64,000 bases of DNA, taken from contig JAMXIF010000051.1 in NCBI GenBank assembly GCA_028583685.1, positions 48,669,375 to 48,733,374 on the forward strand, written 5' to 3'. The notes below the pieces were generated by a model. That model ran no database searches and was not told the origin of the DNA. It saw only the letters and a program-made list of their open reading frames with translations. This document shows, in pieces, positions 22,616-32,110 of this stretch (within the stretch, counting starts at the first letter, position 1; each line of letters opens with the position of its first letter). The translations under genes and the position numbers were made by a program. The stretch is from Petaurus breviceps papuanus (lineage: Eukaryota; Chordata; Mammalia; Diprotodontia; Petauridae).

Positions 22616-22882
22616 TAAATTTCTCTTCATATTTTAAAATGTTGTAGAACTATAACTCCTCTCTGTAATGTAGTTCAGCTAAGGTCCTGGGACTGTTGCT
22701 AACTTGCTTTTCTTGTTTGATGTTTAATGTTCAGAAAACCTTTTTGCACAAACCAAGTAAATGGATGTTTTGTTTTGTTTTTTTGTAATTGATTGAGTAT
22801 TGAGTTGTAAACTCATCAACTTTAGGCTCATTGAAATTTAGTCTAAGTGACAATCTAAGTTGAAGATTAAATGATGGGAATG
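22616..22882. other. Single-copy stretch
   Basis: No recognised repeat. It includes a GTTTTGTTTTGTTTTTTTG run. Confidence 0.4.
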
Positions 22883-22896
22883 GTTTGTTTACAATT

Positions 22897-23052
22897 TTTT
22901 TTTAATGCTTTTTGGAGGGCAATTGGAGTTAAGTGACTTGCCTAAAGCCATATGGCTAGTATTTGTGTTAGGTATCTGAGGCCAGATTTGAACTCAGATC
23001 CTCCTGACTCCAGGGCCGGTGCTCTATTCACTGAGCCACCTAGCCACCCATA
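22897..23052 (-). mobile_element. WSINE-type SINE, antisense
   Basis: After a poly-T run: GGAGGGCAATTGGAGTTAAG, GTGACTTGCC, CAGATCCTCCTGACTCCAGG and GAGCCACCTAGCCACCC. The duplication GTTTGTTTACAATT flanks it at 22883-22896 and 23053-23066. Confidence 0.93.
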
Positions 23053-23066
23053 GTTTGTTTACAATT

Positions 23067-23300
23067 CTGTCCTCACATGGCTTTGATTTCTCCTTCCAGG
23101 CCATTTTATTTCGAAAACTTTTCATTCCATGTATTTTGAAGATTTTGAGAATCCAGTATGGTGATATTATTTAAAATGCTATTCAGTGTGTTTCTGCATC
23201 AGGGCAATGTCTGGGGATTGGAAGCCAACTTTGTGATCATGATCAGATTCCAGTAGAGTTTATTTGTTAAACTTTTAAGGATTGTGATGATTGGGGTGAT
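23067..23300. other. Single-copy stretch
   Basis: No repeat recognised. Confidence 0.4.
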
Positions 23301-23301
23301 T

Positions 23302-23522
23302 TTGAGGCAGCCAAGATGGCACAATGGATAGAGAGCTTATCTCTGTCAGGAAAACTTGGGCTTGCAAGCCTCGACACTTCCTCATGACAGTCACTACCTG
23401 GGACAATTTGCTGGCCTACCCAGCACCTCCAGACAGCTCCTTAAGATTGTAAACTGCAGATCTCTAGTGTTAGAGGGAGTTTCCTTGCCAGAAATTCTCT
23501 GTACTGCTGAAACCAGAGGTAT
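23302..23522 (+). mobile_element. MIR-related SINE with 'CTCTAAGA...TTCCC' tail
   Basis: GAGGCAGCCAAGATGGCACA head. The tail CTCCTTAAGATTGTAAACTG, then TTAGAGGGAGTTTCC and AAATTCTCTGTACTGC, matches the copy at 12653. Confidence 0.7.
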
Positions 23523-23621
23523 ACATGTATGTATTCATGCATGCACACTTGTATATTACATATGTATCTATAGTATACACATGTACATATGTGTATTTAT
23601 TGCCCATTCTCTATGTATATA
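23523..23621. repeat. TATG/TGTA low-complexity run
   Basis: Degenerate ATGTATG and ACATATG steps; a second TGTG run follows the L2 tail near 23727-23742. Confidence 0.8.
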
Positions 23622-23725
23622 TATGTCAGTCAATAAGCATTTATTAAACACTTACTATGTGCTAAGCCCTAATATTACAAAGAATTAAAAAAAAGTCTTT
23701 GTCCTCAAGAAGCAAACATGTACCT
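23622..23725 (-). mobile_element. L2 tail, antisense
   Basis: CAGTCAATAAGCATTTATTA, AACACTTACTATGTGCTAAG, then TTTGTCCTCAAGAAGC. Confidence 0.8.
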
Positions 23726-23804
23726 CTGTGTGTGTGTGTGTATAGTGTATTTCTATGTCTGTGTATTCACATATAGACATGCATATACTATATTTCTGTA
23801 TCTA

Positions 23805-24257
23805 TACACACCCTTAGGAATGGGGTGGAGAGGGGTGTCAGGCTCTTCCCAGCAGTCAAGGAAGCATTTACTGCTCTGCCCTAGGAGCTGATCCATTAAT
23901 GGACTTTCAGTCCATGTGGGTTCATGTGTCCAGCCTTTGCGTGAACATAAGCTAATGTATAGAGCCCTGAAGAAAATACTATGAAATAAAATCAGTGATG
24001 CTTGTAGGAGTCCCTTGTCAGCCTTCAGAACACAGCAGCACCTGGGAGATATAAGATCTCCGTCTGGTGCCTTTGCTTACTGTCCCATATTTTAGATGGT
24101 CTTTTAGTTCAGGTGTGTGATTGTCTATGATGAAACAACTGTGATTTTTTTTTCTTGGAAAAGAACAGGGACAAAGGCACTTCATCTTCTTGACTTTCTC
24201 AAAATGACTACTTTCAAATAAAAGGAAAAGCTGGCCCCAAATCATCCATTTTTACCT
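23805..24257. other. Single-copy stretch
   Basis: No recognised repeat over about 450 bases. Confidence 0.4.
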
Positions 24258-24270
24258 CTAATATTTCCTT

Positions 24271-24431
24271 CCTTTAAAAAAAATTTTTTTTTGGAGGACA
24301 GGGCAATTAGGTTTAAGTGACTTGCCCAAAGTCACATGGCTAGTAAGTGTCAGGTGTCTGAGGCTGGATTTGAACCCAGGTCCTCCTGACTCCAGGACCA
24401 GTGCTCTATTCACTGTGCCATCTTGCTGCCC
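24271..24431 (-). mobile_element. WSINE-type SINE, antisense
   Basis: GGCAATTAGGTTTAAGTGAC, TTGCCCAAAGTCACATGGCT, CAGGTCCTCCTGACTCCAGG and GCCATCTTGCTGCCC. The duplication CTAATATTTCCTT is exact at 24258-24270 and 24432-24444. Confidence 0.94.
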
Positions 24432-24564
24432 CTAATATTTCCTTTCTTGAGAAAATCCTTTTATCATTTATTTTGTGTTAATATGCATTACTTTGTGATT
24501 TTTTTCCTGGTATGGAGCATTCTCCTCACTGATTAAGGTCATTAATAGGCATCTAATCTTACAG

Positions 24565-24827
24565 AGTTGCTTCAATTGTCGTTTAGTCATTGCAGTCACA
24601 TGAATCCCAACTCTTCATTTTGGGGTGTTCTTGGCAGAGATCTGGAGGGGTTTGCGATTTCCTTCTCCAGTTCATTTTACAGATGAGACAACTGAAGCTA
24701 ACAGGTTTAAGTAACTTGCCCAGGGCCCTGCAGCCAGTAAGTGTCTGAGGCCAGGTTTCAACTCTCGAAGATGAATCTTCCTGACTCCAGGCCTAGGACT
24801 CTAGCAACTGGGCCACTTCACTGCCTG
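24565..24827 (-). mobile_element. Mar1 SINE, antisense
   Basis: The inverted RTE-like tail (CAATTGTCGTTTAGTCATTG, GCGATTTCCTTCTCCAG) is followed by CORE (TTTTACAGATGAGACAACTG) and head (CTTCCTGACTCCAGGCC). Nearly full length. Confidence 0.88.
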
Positions 24828-24942
24828 AAGGGACTTTAGAAACTACCTCGTCCATCTTCTTCATTATGCAGAGAAGGAAACTGGAGAAATTGAGTAATTT
24901 CCCTACAGTCACACCAGTGCTAAATGGCAGTCCAAGCACTAA
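24828..24942 (-). mobile_element. Ther-2 SINE fragment, antisense
   Basis: GAAGGGACTTTAGAAACTAC, CATTATGCAGAGAAGGAAAC, then TTTCCCTACAGTCACACC. Confidence 0.6.
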
Positions 24943-25100
24943 AATCAGACTTCGAGCTGGAAGGGCCCTGGTAGACTCTCTATTCTAACCTCCTCATTTA
25001 ACAGATGAGGAAACTGAGGCTCAAGTGTCATCCAGGAAGTAAGTGGCACATCCAGGATTTGAACCTGGGCCCCAAGACGCTGTGGCTACTCTTTTCTCAT
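24943..25100 (-). mobile_element. Ther-2 (MIR3-like) SINE, antisense
   Basis: GAGCTGGAAGGGCCCTGGTA, TTAACAGATGAGGAAACTGA, GGATTTGAACCTGGGCC. Confidence 0.8.
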
Positions 25101-25825
25101 CAGCAGTCTGCAATTTAGTCTTTGGGAGTTGAACTGTTAGAATTTAGTTGATCTGATCATTTTGAGAGACACAGATAGAAACTGCCAGATTGAGAATGTG
25201 AACTCAGGTCTTGCTGGCAGGGAGGACTTCCTCTCAATTGGTCCAGACCAAAGGACCTGTGTTTCCCCACTCTCCCTCTCTCTCTCATCTTTAACTGAGA
25301 AAGTCTTTGAGACATAGAAGAGTAAGAACCAAGGACAGGTTTCCTCCTGGTCTCTGAGGAGTATGGCTTCCTTACAGATAGGGCCTTGTCCCCAGGAGGT
25401 CTGTGGGCCTCTGACCCCTCACCTTCCCCCAGGCAGTGGTCCATTGATATCCTGAGATGTCCTAGGCCCAGCCAGATGGCTTCAATGCTTTGAAAGCATG
25501 GAAACACTCATTTACTACAGCATTTCTTTATCTTGGGCCTCAATTCTCTCAACTACTTTTGTTCTGGCTTTTTCATTACTGTACCCGCCATGAACATAAT
25601 TAAGCATCTGTCTTTATGTCACCAGGGAAACAGTGCTAAATTGCTACATATCAGTGACCCAAATAACGTGGAGAACTTGGAGGAAGCGGGCAGATAGTGG
25701 CTTAATTTGTTCCTAAGTGATTTGGGATGTCAGGCGATTCCATCTTCCTCATTCCATTTACATATAAGCACGTTCGATGGAATTGGCTTCTGTGTGGCTC
25801 CTTAGTGGACGACAGGTCGCACTTT
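25101..25825. other. Single-copy stretch, candidate conserved noncoding DNA
   Basis: No repeat recognised. A reverse open frame at 25157-25507 (116 codons) shows no family signature and is not called. Confidence 0.35.
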
Positions 25826-25829
25826 GCTT

Positions 25830-26180
25830 CATGTCTCCGTCCACTTTAGTATATCCTCTTCATAGCTGGCCAAATGATAGTCTGAAGACAGGCCTCACCA
25901 CATCACTCCCTCTGCTAACTTCAATGGCTTCCATTGTTCCTCCCTGTCTGGCATTTCTAGCACTACGTGGACTGACCGCAACTCCCTTTCCAGTGTTCCC
26001 ATTGCCCTCCTTCCTCACACTCTCTTGTCCCTACCCCTTTGGCTCTTTAAAATGCAGAAAATTCCATCTAATTCTTCCTTTCAGTTGAAGAAGCTGCCAA
26101 TTCTGGGCATGTCCTCCCTCCTCTCCTCTGCTTCCTAAGATCTGGTTCCTTTCAGGCTAAACCACCTCCTTGTCCTTGTG
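25830..26180 (+). mobile_element. L2 LINE fragment, sense
   Basis: CACATCACTCCCTCTGCTAA, then CTTCAATGGCTTCCATTGTT and CCTGTCTGGCATTTCTAG follow the L2 order 'tcactcccctgctcaaa...ttcagtggctccc'. Confidence 0.6.
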
Positions 26181-26784
26181 TTTTCTGAGGTCCTGGTGCT
26201 GGTGCTGCCTCAGTTGTGTGCATGTTCTTGGTCCTTAAGCATGTGCGCTGCCCGTGGACAGGAACTGTTTGGGGTTTTTTGGTATACATGGAACTTATCA
26301 AAGGCCATGTTTTCTGCTGTAGGTACCTTGTTGATTGATTTATTAATGATTGGTATTCTCATGTATCTGGGACTCTAAGAAGGGAGATTGATGGGTGGAT
26401 GGATGAGCAATTGTCTGTCTTTTCTCCACACTCGGAACCTCCTACTTCAAACTTTTTCTATGGAAATGTTGGTATTTTGACTTCCTGCTAATTTGATCAA
26501 ATACAGCATGGCCAGGAACAAAACAGAACCATGTTTCCCTGAGAGCTTCCTGGCAGAAATGGCGAGATTTCATCTTTGGATAAGACTGCAGGTTTGTGGG
26601 AAGACAGGAATCAGCGTGGTTTTGGCACTTGATATAAGAAAGCAAAGTGCACACATACCAGTTGCCAGAGAGCCAATGTCTTGGCGCTGTGGGGGCCTGA
26701 GCATGTGGGGTCCTTGAAAATCGGGACCTTGCAGGGATGTACCTAAAGCATTCTGGACCATCGTCAATCAGGGTTTTCATCCAG
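26181..26784. other. Single-copy stretch
   Basis: No recognised repeat. Overlapping short frames on both strands (26442-26780) have no family match. Confidence 0.4.
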
Positions 26785-26912
26785 TGCTCAGTGACTTGCC
26801 ATCCTCATCAAGTCACTTAACCTGTCTGCCTCAGTTTCCTCATCTGATAAAATGAAGATAATAATAGCACCTACCTCCCAAAGTCATTGTGAGGATAAAA
26901 TGAATTAACATT
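26785..26912 (+). mobile_element. MIR-type SINE, 3' half
   Basis: CAAGTCACTTAACCTGTCTG, CCTCAGTTTCCTCATCTGAT, then AATAGCACCTACCTCCC and GTGAGGATAAAATG. Confidence 0.8.
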
Positions 26913-27160
26913 GGAGGCCACGAAATGATTCACTGGGTAGAGTGCTGGATGTAGAGTCAGGAAGATTTGAATTCTAATTCTTCCTCAGAAACTTAGCAGC
27001 TATAGGGCCCTGGGCAAGATACTTTACCTCTTTCTGCCTCAGTTTACCTATCTATTAAATGGGGATAACAGAGTTGTTCTGAAGATCTGATTCAATAATA
27101 TATTTAAACTAATTTGTAAAAGTGAATTCACTGTGAATGCTAGCATTATTTGTCTTTATC
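26913..27160 (+). mobile_element. MIR-type SINE
   Basis: GATTCACTGGGTAGAGTGCT, GGAAGATTTGAATTCTAATT, CTTTCTGCCTCAGTTTACCT. The second of three head-to-tail SINEs. Confidence 0.8.
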
Positions 27161-27171
27161 ATCATTATAAT

Positions 27172-27411
27172 AGGGGAGCTAGGTGGTAGAGCAGACTTAG
27201 AATCAGAAAACCCGAATTCATATCCAGCCTCAGATACTTTCTAGTTGTGTGACCCTGGGCAAGTTACTTAACCTGTTTGCCTCCAGTTTCCTCCTATAAA
27301 AACCGAGATAATAACAGCACCAACTTCCCAGGCTTGCTATGAGGGTCAAATGAGATGATATCAGTGTAAAGCCTTTGCAAACTCTAAGGCATTATGCAAA
27401 TGCCAGCAGAA
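27172..27411 (+). mobile_element. MIR-type SINE, full length
   Basis: GGGAGCTAGGTGGTAGAGCA, GTGTGACCCTGGGCAAGTTA, AATAACAGCACCAACTTCCC, then GTAAAGCCTTTGCAAACTCT. Confidence 0.88.
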
Positions 27412-27744
27412 GCAGCCACAATATGTGGTTAAAAAAGAAAAGAAAAAGCTAGAGGGAATGGCATTTACTTCCTGGATGATATAATTTTGTGAGGCAGCTC
27501 AGGAATCTCCGAAATAAAGCAGAATGGAGTTAAAGTTGGCCTGAGGAAGATGGCTCTATGGGAATTCACTGAAAGTGAGCCAGAGGTGACCTTGGATTCT
27601 TGAATTTGGGGCCCATAAACCAAGGAGTCTGGAGATCCTACCGCCTCGGAAAGGCTTCTGTTAATGCCAAGGAACAGGTTCTGGGCCTGTCATATGAGGA
27701 CTAACCTTGGCCAAGTTGGGAGAAGGAAGGAAAGGGGAAGGAAA
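27412..27744. other. Single-copy stretch
   Basis: No recognised repeat. Confidence 0.4.
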
Positions 27745-27955
27745 CAAGCATTTATTAAATGTCTACTATATGCCGGACATATTACAAATATTATCTGATC
27801 CTCACAACAACCCTAGGGGCTATTGTTATCCCCATTTTACAGATGAGGAAACTGAGGCCCACACAGGCCAATCGACTTTCCCATAGTCACCCAGCTAGCA
27901 AGTGTCTCAAACCACATTTAGACTCAGTTCTTCCCAACTCTAAGCCCAACATAGA
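27745..27955 (-). mobile_element. MIR SINE with L2-type tail, antisense
   Basis: CAAGCATTTATTAAATGTCT, then ACTATATGCCGGACATATTA, CCTCACAACAACCCTAGGGG, TTACAGATGAGGAAACTGAG. Confidence 0.85.
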
Positions 27956-28344
27956 AAGTTGATACATTTATTTTGGTCCTAAAAAGTCACGAAGACTGTA
28001 ATTACATGAGAAACGATGTGGCATATTTATGTCCTTAAAATCAGAGGAACTGGACTCAGAAATTGGCATTTATATTACTAGATGCATAGCCACATCAAGG
28101 ATGCATTCCTTACTTGGGGGGAGGTGGAGGCTAGTGGAATCCTTGAGCTGAGGAATGCCAAGCTGCAATATGCCACACCAACCAGGCATCCATCTATACT
28201 AATCCAGCATCAATGAGTGAGCCCCACAGGTTGTGGGGAGGAATGATACTTGCCTGAATGAGTAATAAGGGGAGGGGAAGAACCTGTTCAAGTCTGAATC
28301 TGAGTAGGAAGCAGGCTTGTAGTCTGGGCAAGATGGGGAAACCC
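27956..28344. other. Single-copy stretch
   Basis: No recognised repeat. Confidence 0.4.
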
Positions 28345-28447
28345 AATCTGAATGAATGAATGAATGGATGGATGGATGGATGGATGGATTTGACAAATGG
28401 CCAGTAAGGAAGGGAGAGAGAGGGAAGGAAGGAAGGAAGGAAGGAAA
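28345..28447. repeat. (GAAT/GGAT)n and (GGAA)n microsatellites
   Basis: A GAATGAATG run passes into GGATGGATG (28355-28389), then a GGAAGGAAGG run (28420-28446). Facing MIR sequence follows. Confidence 0.95.
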
Positions 28448-28448
28448 A

Positions 28449-28638
28449 AAGCATTTATTAAGTGCCTTCTATGCACCAGGCATGTGGAATTGCTTTCCAA
28501 GTATCTCATATCTCACAATAACCCTGGGAGGTAGCTGCTATTATAATCCCCATTTTGCTTTTGAAAATCCAGGGAGAAAGAGATTGTGTGACTTGCCCAG
28601 GGTCACACAGCTAGTTAATGTCAGAGCTCCTTCTAACT
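28449..28638 (-). mobile_element. MIR SINE with L2-type tail, antisense
   Basis: AGCATTTATTAAGTGCCTTC, TATGCACCAGGCATG, CTCACAATAACCCTGGGAGG, TGACTTGCCCAGGGTCACAC. Confidence 0.85.
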
Positions 28639-28654
28639 CTGGAGCTATAATTCT

Positions 28655-28805
28655 CTGAGATTCAGTTTTCTCCTCTAAAAATGGGAAATAAAAATAATGC
28701 CTATAATCTTCACCCCACAGGGTTGTGGTGAGACTCAGATGAGATAATGTAGGTAAAATGCTTTCTAAACCCTAAAGCACTTTATAAATGCCAGCAATTG
28801 TTATA
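28655..28805 (+). mobile_element. MIR-type SINE, 3' half
   Basis: GAGATTCAGTTTTCTCCTCT, then CACAGGGTTGTGGTGAGACT, AAAGCACTTTATAAATGCCA. Confidence 0.75.
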
Positions 28806-29084
28806 GGGTCCTATCTTATCACCCTTACACTGTCTTGTGTGTGCACTGATGGTCTTCTAGCCAAACATTGTAGTAAATACTAGTATCGAGACCAGACTTT
28901 CTGTATTACCGATTTCCAAGCTCCCACTGGATAACTAGCCACTGTTTAATGGAGGTCAGTCTGTCCAGCTAGCAAGCCTTGCAAATCATCAGAAACCAGT
29001 GGTTAGAGACCAACCTGGAAGTCGAAGTAATGAAAGTTCCCTCTTCTTAATTAAAGGGTTACTCACCCAGTATTGAGTGCCAGC
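28806..29084. other. Single-copy stretch
   Basis: No recognised repeat. Confidence 0.4.
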
Positions 29085-29312
29085 CATGCCTAGTGAATAG
29101 AGAGCTGGCCTCCCAACTAGGAGGATCAGGGTTCAAGTCTAGCCTCTGACATATACTGACTATGTAACCCCAGACATTCCATTTAATCTCTAAGCAATTC
29201 TTTAAGTCTCTAAAGATGCAGAGAAGATACTAGCGTGTATTGATCAGAGGAATTTCCTCACTTAGAAGTTCCCTATATTTCCTATATATTTCCCTATATT
29301 AGAAGTTCCCAA
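29085..29312 (+). mobile_element. MIR-related SINE with 'CTCTAAGA...TTCCC' tail
   Basis: The head ATGCCTAGTGAATAGAGAGC is followed by GGTTCAAGTCTAGCCTCTGA. The tail is TTTAAGTCTCTAAAGATGCA, GAGGAATTTCCTCACTTAGA and AGTTCCCTATAT. The end of the tail is expanded by short TTCCCTATAT repeats. Confidence 0.7.
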
Positions 29313-29434
29313 TGATTTCCAGTCCCCCTCTCTCTTCCTACTAAGTCAATAAGAAATTTATGGAGGCTCAGCATCCTCCTTTAAGGTTTTATAAGATGCT
29401 GTATGGATTCTAGATGTCCCTTTACACATGGGTG

Positions 29435-29658
29435 ATACATAGTGTGGTGTAATGGATGGGGAGATGGCCTTCCTGTCTGGAAGACCTGGCCTCAGTCCCA
29501 CCTCTGACACTGATCATGTGACCCTGGGGTCCTTTCACCCATCATTACCCCTTAGTCAACTCTCCAAGGCTACAACCTACAGAGAGGGGATAGATCTGCA
29601 ATGGGGGAGAAAGTTCCCCACTGGGATTTCCCTACTCAGATGAAATCACTAGTTAAAA
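29435..29658 (+). mobile_element. MIR-related SINE with 'CTCTAAGA...TTCCC' tail
   Basis: GTGTGGTGTAATGGATGGGG head and ATCATGTGACCCTGGGGTCC body. Tail CAACTCTCCAAGGCTACAAC, then GAGAAAGTTCCCCACTGGGA, ATGAAATCACTAG. Confidence 0.75.
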
Positions 29659-29659
29659 G

Positions 29660-29775
29660 AAAAATATGTGCATACATGCATGCATGTATATGTATGAATT
29701 GATAGTATATGCATGTATGTATTGAAGATACAATATCATACATTCTTTTACACACCCGTATGTGTTTGTGTTTCA
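29660..29775. repeat. ATGTATG/TGCATG low-complexity run
   Basis: Degenerate ATGCATG and TATGTATG units. Confidence 0.8.
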
Positions 29776-29868
29776 GTATGTTGAATGGTATAATGGAAAA
29801 TCCACCAGACTTAGAGTCAGAGGTCCTGAATTCTAATCCTGGTCCCCAACCATGTCACTTGAGAAGTG
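29776..29868 (+). mobile_element. SINE 5' fragment (MIR type)
   Basis: GTTGAATGGTATAATGGAAA, CTTAGAGTCAGAGGTCCTGA, then ATTCTAATCCTGG. The 3' part is missing. Confidence 0.65.
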
Positions 29869-30239
29869 TAAAAGTTGGAAGAAGTCACTAGCTCTTTGTA
29901 TGGAAATAGCATGGTTATGTGCCCTCATCAGCTGACCTCTCTGAACATGTGACCATCACTTCCACACTCTCATTGTCCAAGTAAAGCCCTTGGCTTGACA
30001 CTGCCCCCAGTGAGGGGTAGACCTATGTTGAATGAATAAACCCATTTTAGCCTGCAGAGGCATGATTTCTCTTCTATGCCCCACCATGCTTCATATTGCT
30101 TTAAGTAGCTGGGGAAGCAAAGGCTGATGCTGCCAGATATATAGCAGAAGGGATTCCTTATTCAGATGCTGATTAGGCTCTTTGTCTTTTGGGGTTTCTT
30201 GTAGCCAACAGAGCCTGAAGGCTCACAGCTCACATCTCA
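29869..30239. other. Single-copy stretch
   Basis: No repeat recognised apart from an ACATCTCACATCTC doublet near 30231. Confidence 0.4.
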
Positions 30240-30470
30240 CATCTCCCCTTCTACAGGAGGACTTTCCTGCTCCCTCCATCCACTGGTGCCTTTTCTCTGC
30301 ACACCCATTTACTGTGTATGTGCCTAGTTGGCTATATGTTTTCTCCCCCTTTAGAATGTAACCCCCTTGAGAGCAGGGTCAGTTTTTGCCTTCCTTTACA
30401 TCCCCAGTACTTGCCACATAGGCTAACTCATAATAACCACTCTATAAATGTTTGAGTGAGTGAGTGGTAG
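30240..30470 (+). mobile_element. L2 LINE 3' end
   Basis: CCATTTACTGTGTATGTGCC, then TTTAGAATGTAACCCCCTTG, AGAGCAGGGTCAGTTTTTGC, ATCCCCAGTACTTGCCACAT and AAATGTTTGAGTGAG. A well-preserved L2 tail. Confidence 0.85.
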
Positions 30471-30479
30471 AAAGGAGCA

Positions 30480-31255
30480 AAGCCATGTAACAAGATCCAG
30501 CTCCCTGGTCACGTTCAATACCTTTTCAACCTTCACTCACCGAGATGCTTCTGTTATTTAGACCAATTTGAGGGAGAGTGAGGACTTACCCGATAAACCC
30601 TAATAGTTTCTAAGAAGTTGTTTGGTCTGGGGCTGGAGGGGAGGGTTCAGCTTCTCTGAACACGATTAGATCGATGGTTTTCCAGGCAGAACATTTTGTT
30701 CTAGTCACAATACAGTTGGGAATATGGCTGAGCAAGCCAAACACAGTCCGAGTGACACCCCTAAGCCATGCCCTTTTCCACCCAGGACAGCTGTTTTAGC
30801 TGCTAATGGAGCCTCTGTCCGAATGGTTCTTTTCTCAGTGTTACCTTCTTCTCTGTCATTTTGGCTAATTGCCCCCTCCTAGTCATTTGGTTTCCTTGGT
30901 AAATAGGCTCCCTCAGGTTCTCTTAGAGGCCTGATGTTGGTGCTAACACATTTACTGCCATCGAGATTTATGGTCTCACATGGCTTTGAAGGCAGCATTT
31001 GGTTGCTGAACACATTGGCTAAGGGAGTAGCTGCCCAGTACAAATAAAATGTAAATATAACCTACCAGATGGGCTCTCTCGTGCTAGGCCAGTGCAGGGC
31101 TGGCCTCATTTCTCTTTTCCCTCTTGATCTCAAGTAGATTGTGGGTAAGGGGAGGGATAAAAAGCCTCCCTCAAATCCGTCCTGTTGAATATCATCAATG
31201 TTTAAACTTTAGTGTCAAACCCTTCATAGAATTACTGGCTACAGGTCTATTTTCC
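30480..31255. other. Repeat-free block, candidate conserved noncoding DNA
   Basis: About 775 bases carry no recognised repeat, although SINEs average several per kb nearby. The block includes GGACAGCTGTTTTAGCTGCT (two E-box-like CAGCTG/AGCTGC sites) and AT-rich AATGG motifs. No protein-like frame crosses it. Confidence 0.4.
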
Positions 31256-31259
31256 AGTC

Positions 31260-31425
31260 ATGGCATCATAGCTCTTGAGGTGGAAGGGACCTTACAGGCT
31301 CTTTCATCCCTTTTTCCTAATTCTGCAAAAATAAGGAAACTGAAGACACATGTGCACATGGGTAAGTCTCAGAGATAGTACTAAAACTCACGTCCTCTGC
31401 AGCCAGAGGATCTGGGCATCAGGAA
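31260..31425 (-). mobile_element. Ther-2 SINE, antisense
   Basis: CATCATAGCTCTTGAGGTGG, AAGGGACCTTACAGGCTCTT, then AATAAGGAAACTGAAGACAC. Confidence 0.7.
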
Positions 31426-31431
31426 ATTATT

Positions 31432-31812
31432 CCATTGAAGAATGGAATAGTGGAACAAAGATCTGGAGTGAAGGAGCCAGGGTAAAAATCTTGGCTGTGT
31501 AGCATACTAGCTTTGTAACCTCAGGAAAGTCACTGAAATTCAGGGATTTTTCATCTGTGAAATGAGAGGATTAGACTGTACATTCAGGTTCTCAGTCTGG
31601 TCTTGAATTAGATTTAAAAAAATATTTTGACAACTGCATCTTAATATAATTGTTTTCTATTGCATTTCCATCAATTTTGTGCCTTTAAAGACATTATTCT
31701 GCAAAGGAATCCATAGGTTTCATGAGATTACCAAAGGGACCCATGACATAGAAATGATGAAGAATCCTTGGTTTATGTGATTTCTAAGGCCCCTTCCAGC
31801 TCTAAGTCCTAG
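31432..31812 (+). mobile_element. Ther-2 SINE, split by a hAT element
   Basis: The left part ends CTGTGAAATGAGAGGATTAG near 31575. The right part resumes GTGATTTCTAAGGCCCCTTC, then CAGCTCTAAGTCCTAGG. The Ther-2 tail phrase is continuous once 31585-31770 is removed. Confidence 0.72.
31585..31770 (+). mobile_element. Charlie-like hAT element (non-autonomous)
   Basis: CAGGTTCTCAGTCTGG start, internal TTGACAACTGCATCTTAATA, AAAGACATTATTCTGCAAAG, GGAATCCATAGGTTTCATGA, end GAAGAATCCTTG. It is the same family as 43639-43820 and, inverted, 56535-57082. A clean 8-bp duplication was not seen. Confidence 0.65.
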
Positions 31813-31856
31813 GCATCTAGGCAAAGGGTATTTTAATGCATGTGTTTAAGTGAGTG

Positions 31857-32099
31857 GCAGCAGCTAGGTGTTGCGTCGGTCTGGAGTCAGGAAGACCTGA
31901 GGTCATATCCAGCCTCAGATACTTCCTAACTGCATGACCCTGGGAAAGTCACTTTACCCTGTTTGCCTCAAGTTTCCTCATCTGTAAAATGAGCTGGACA
32001 TGAAAAATAGCAAGTCATTCCAGTGTTTTTGCCAAGAAAACCCCAAGTCGAGTCAGAGAGAATTAGACATAACTAAAACCACTGACCAACAACAGCAAA
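31857..32099 (+). mobile_element. Mar1 SINE
   Basis: CAGCAGCTAGGTGTTGCGTC head, CAAGTTTCCTCATCTGTAAA CORE, RTE-like tail AAGAAAACCCCAAGTCGAGT, ending CAACAACAGCAAA. TTAAGTGAGTG (31846-31856) and TTAAGTGAATG (32100-32110) form an 11-bp duplication with one mismatch. Confidence 0.92.
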
Positions 32100-32110
32100 T
32101 TAAGTGAATG

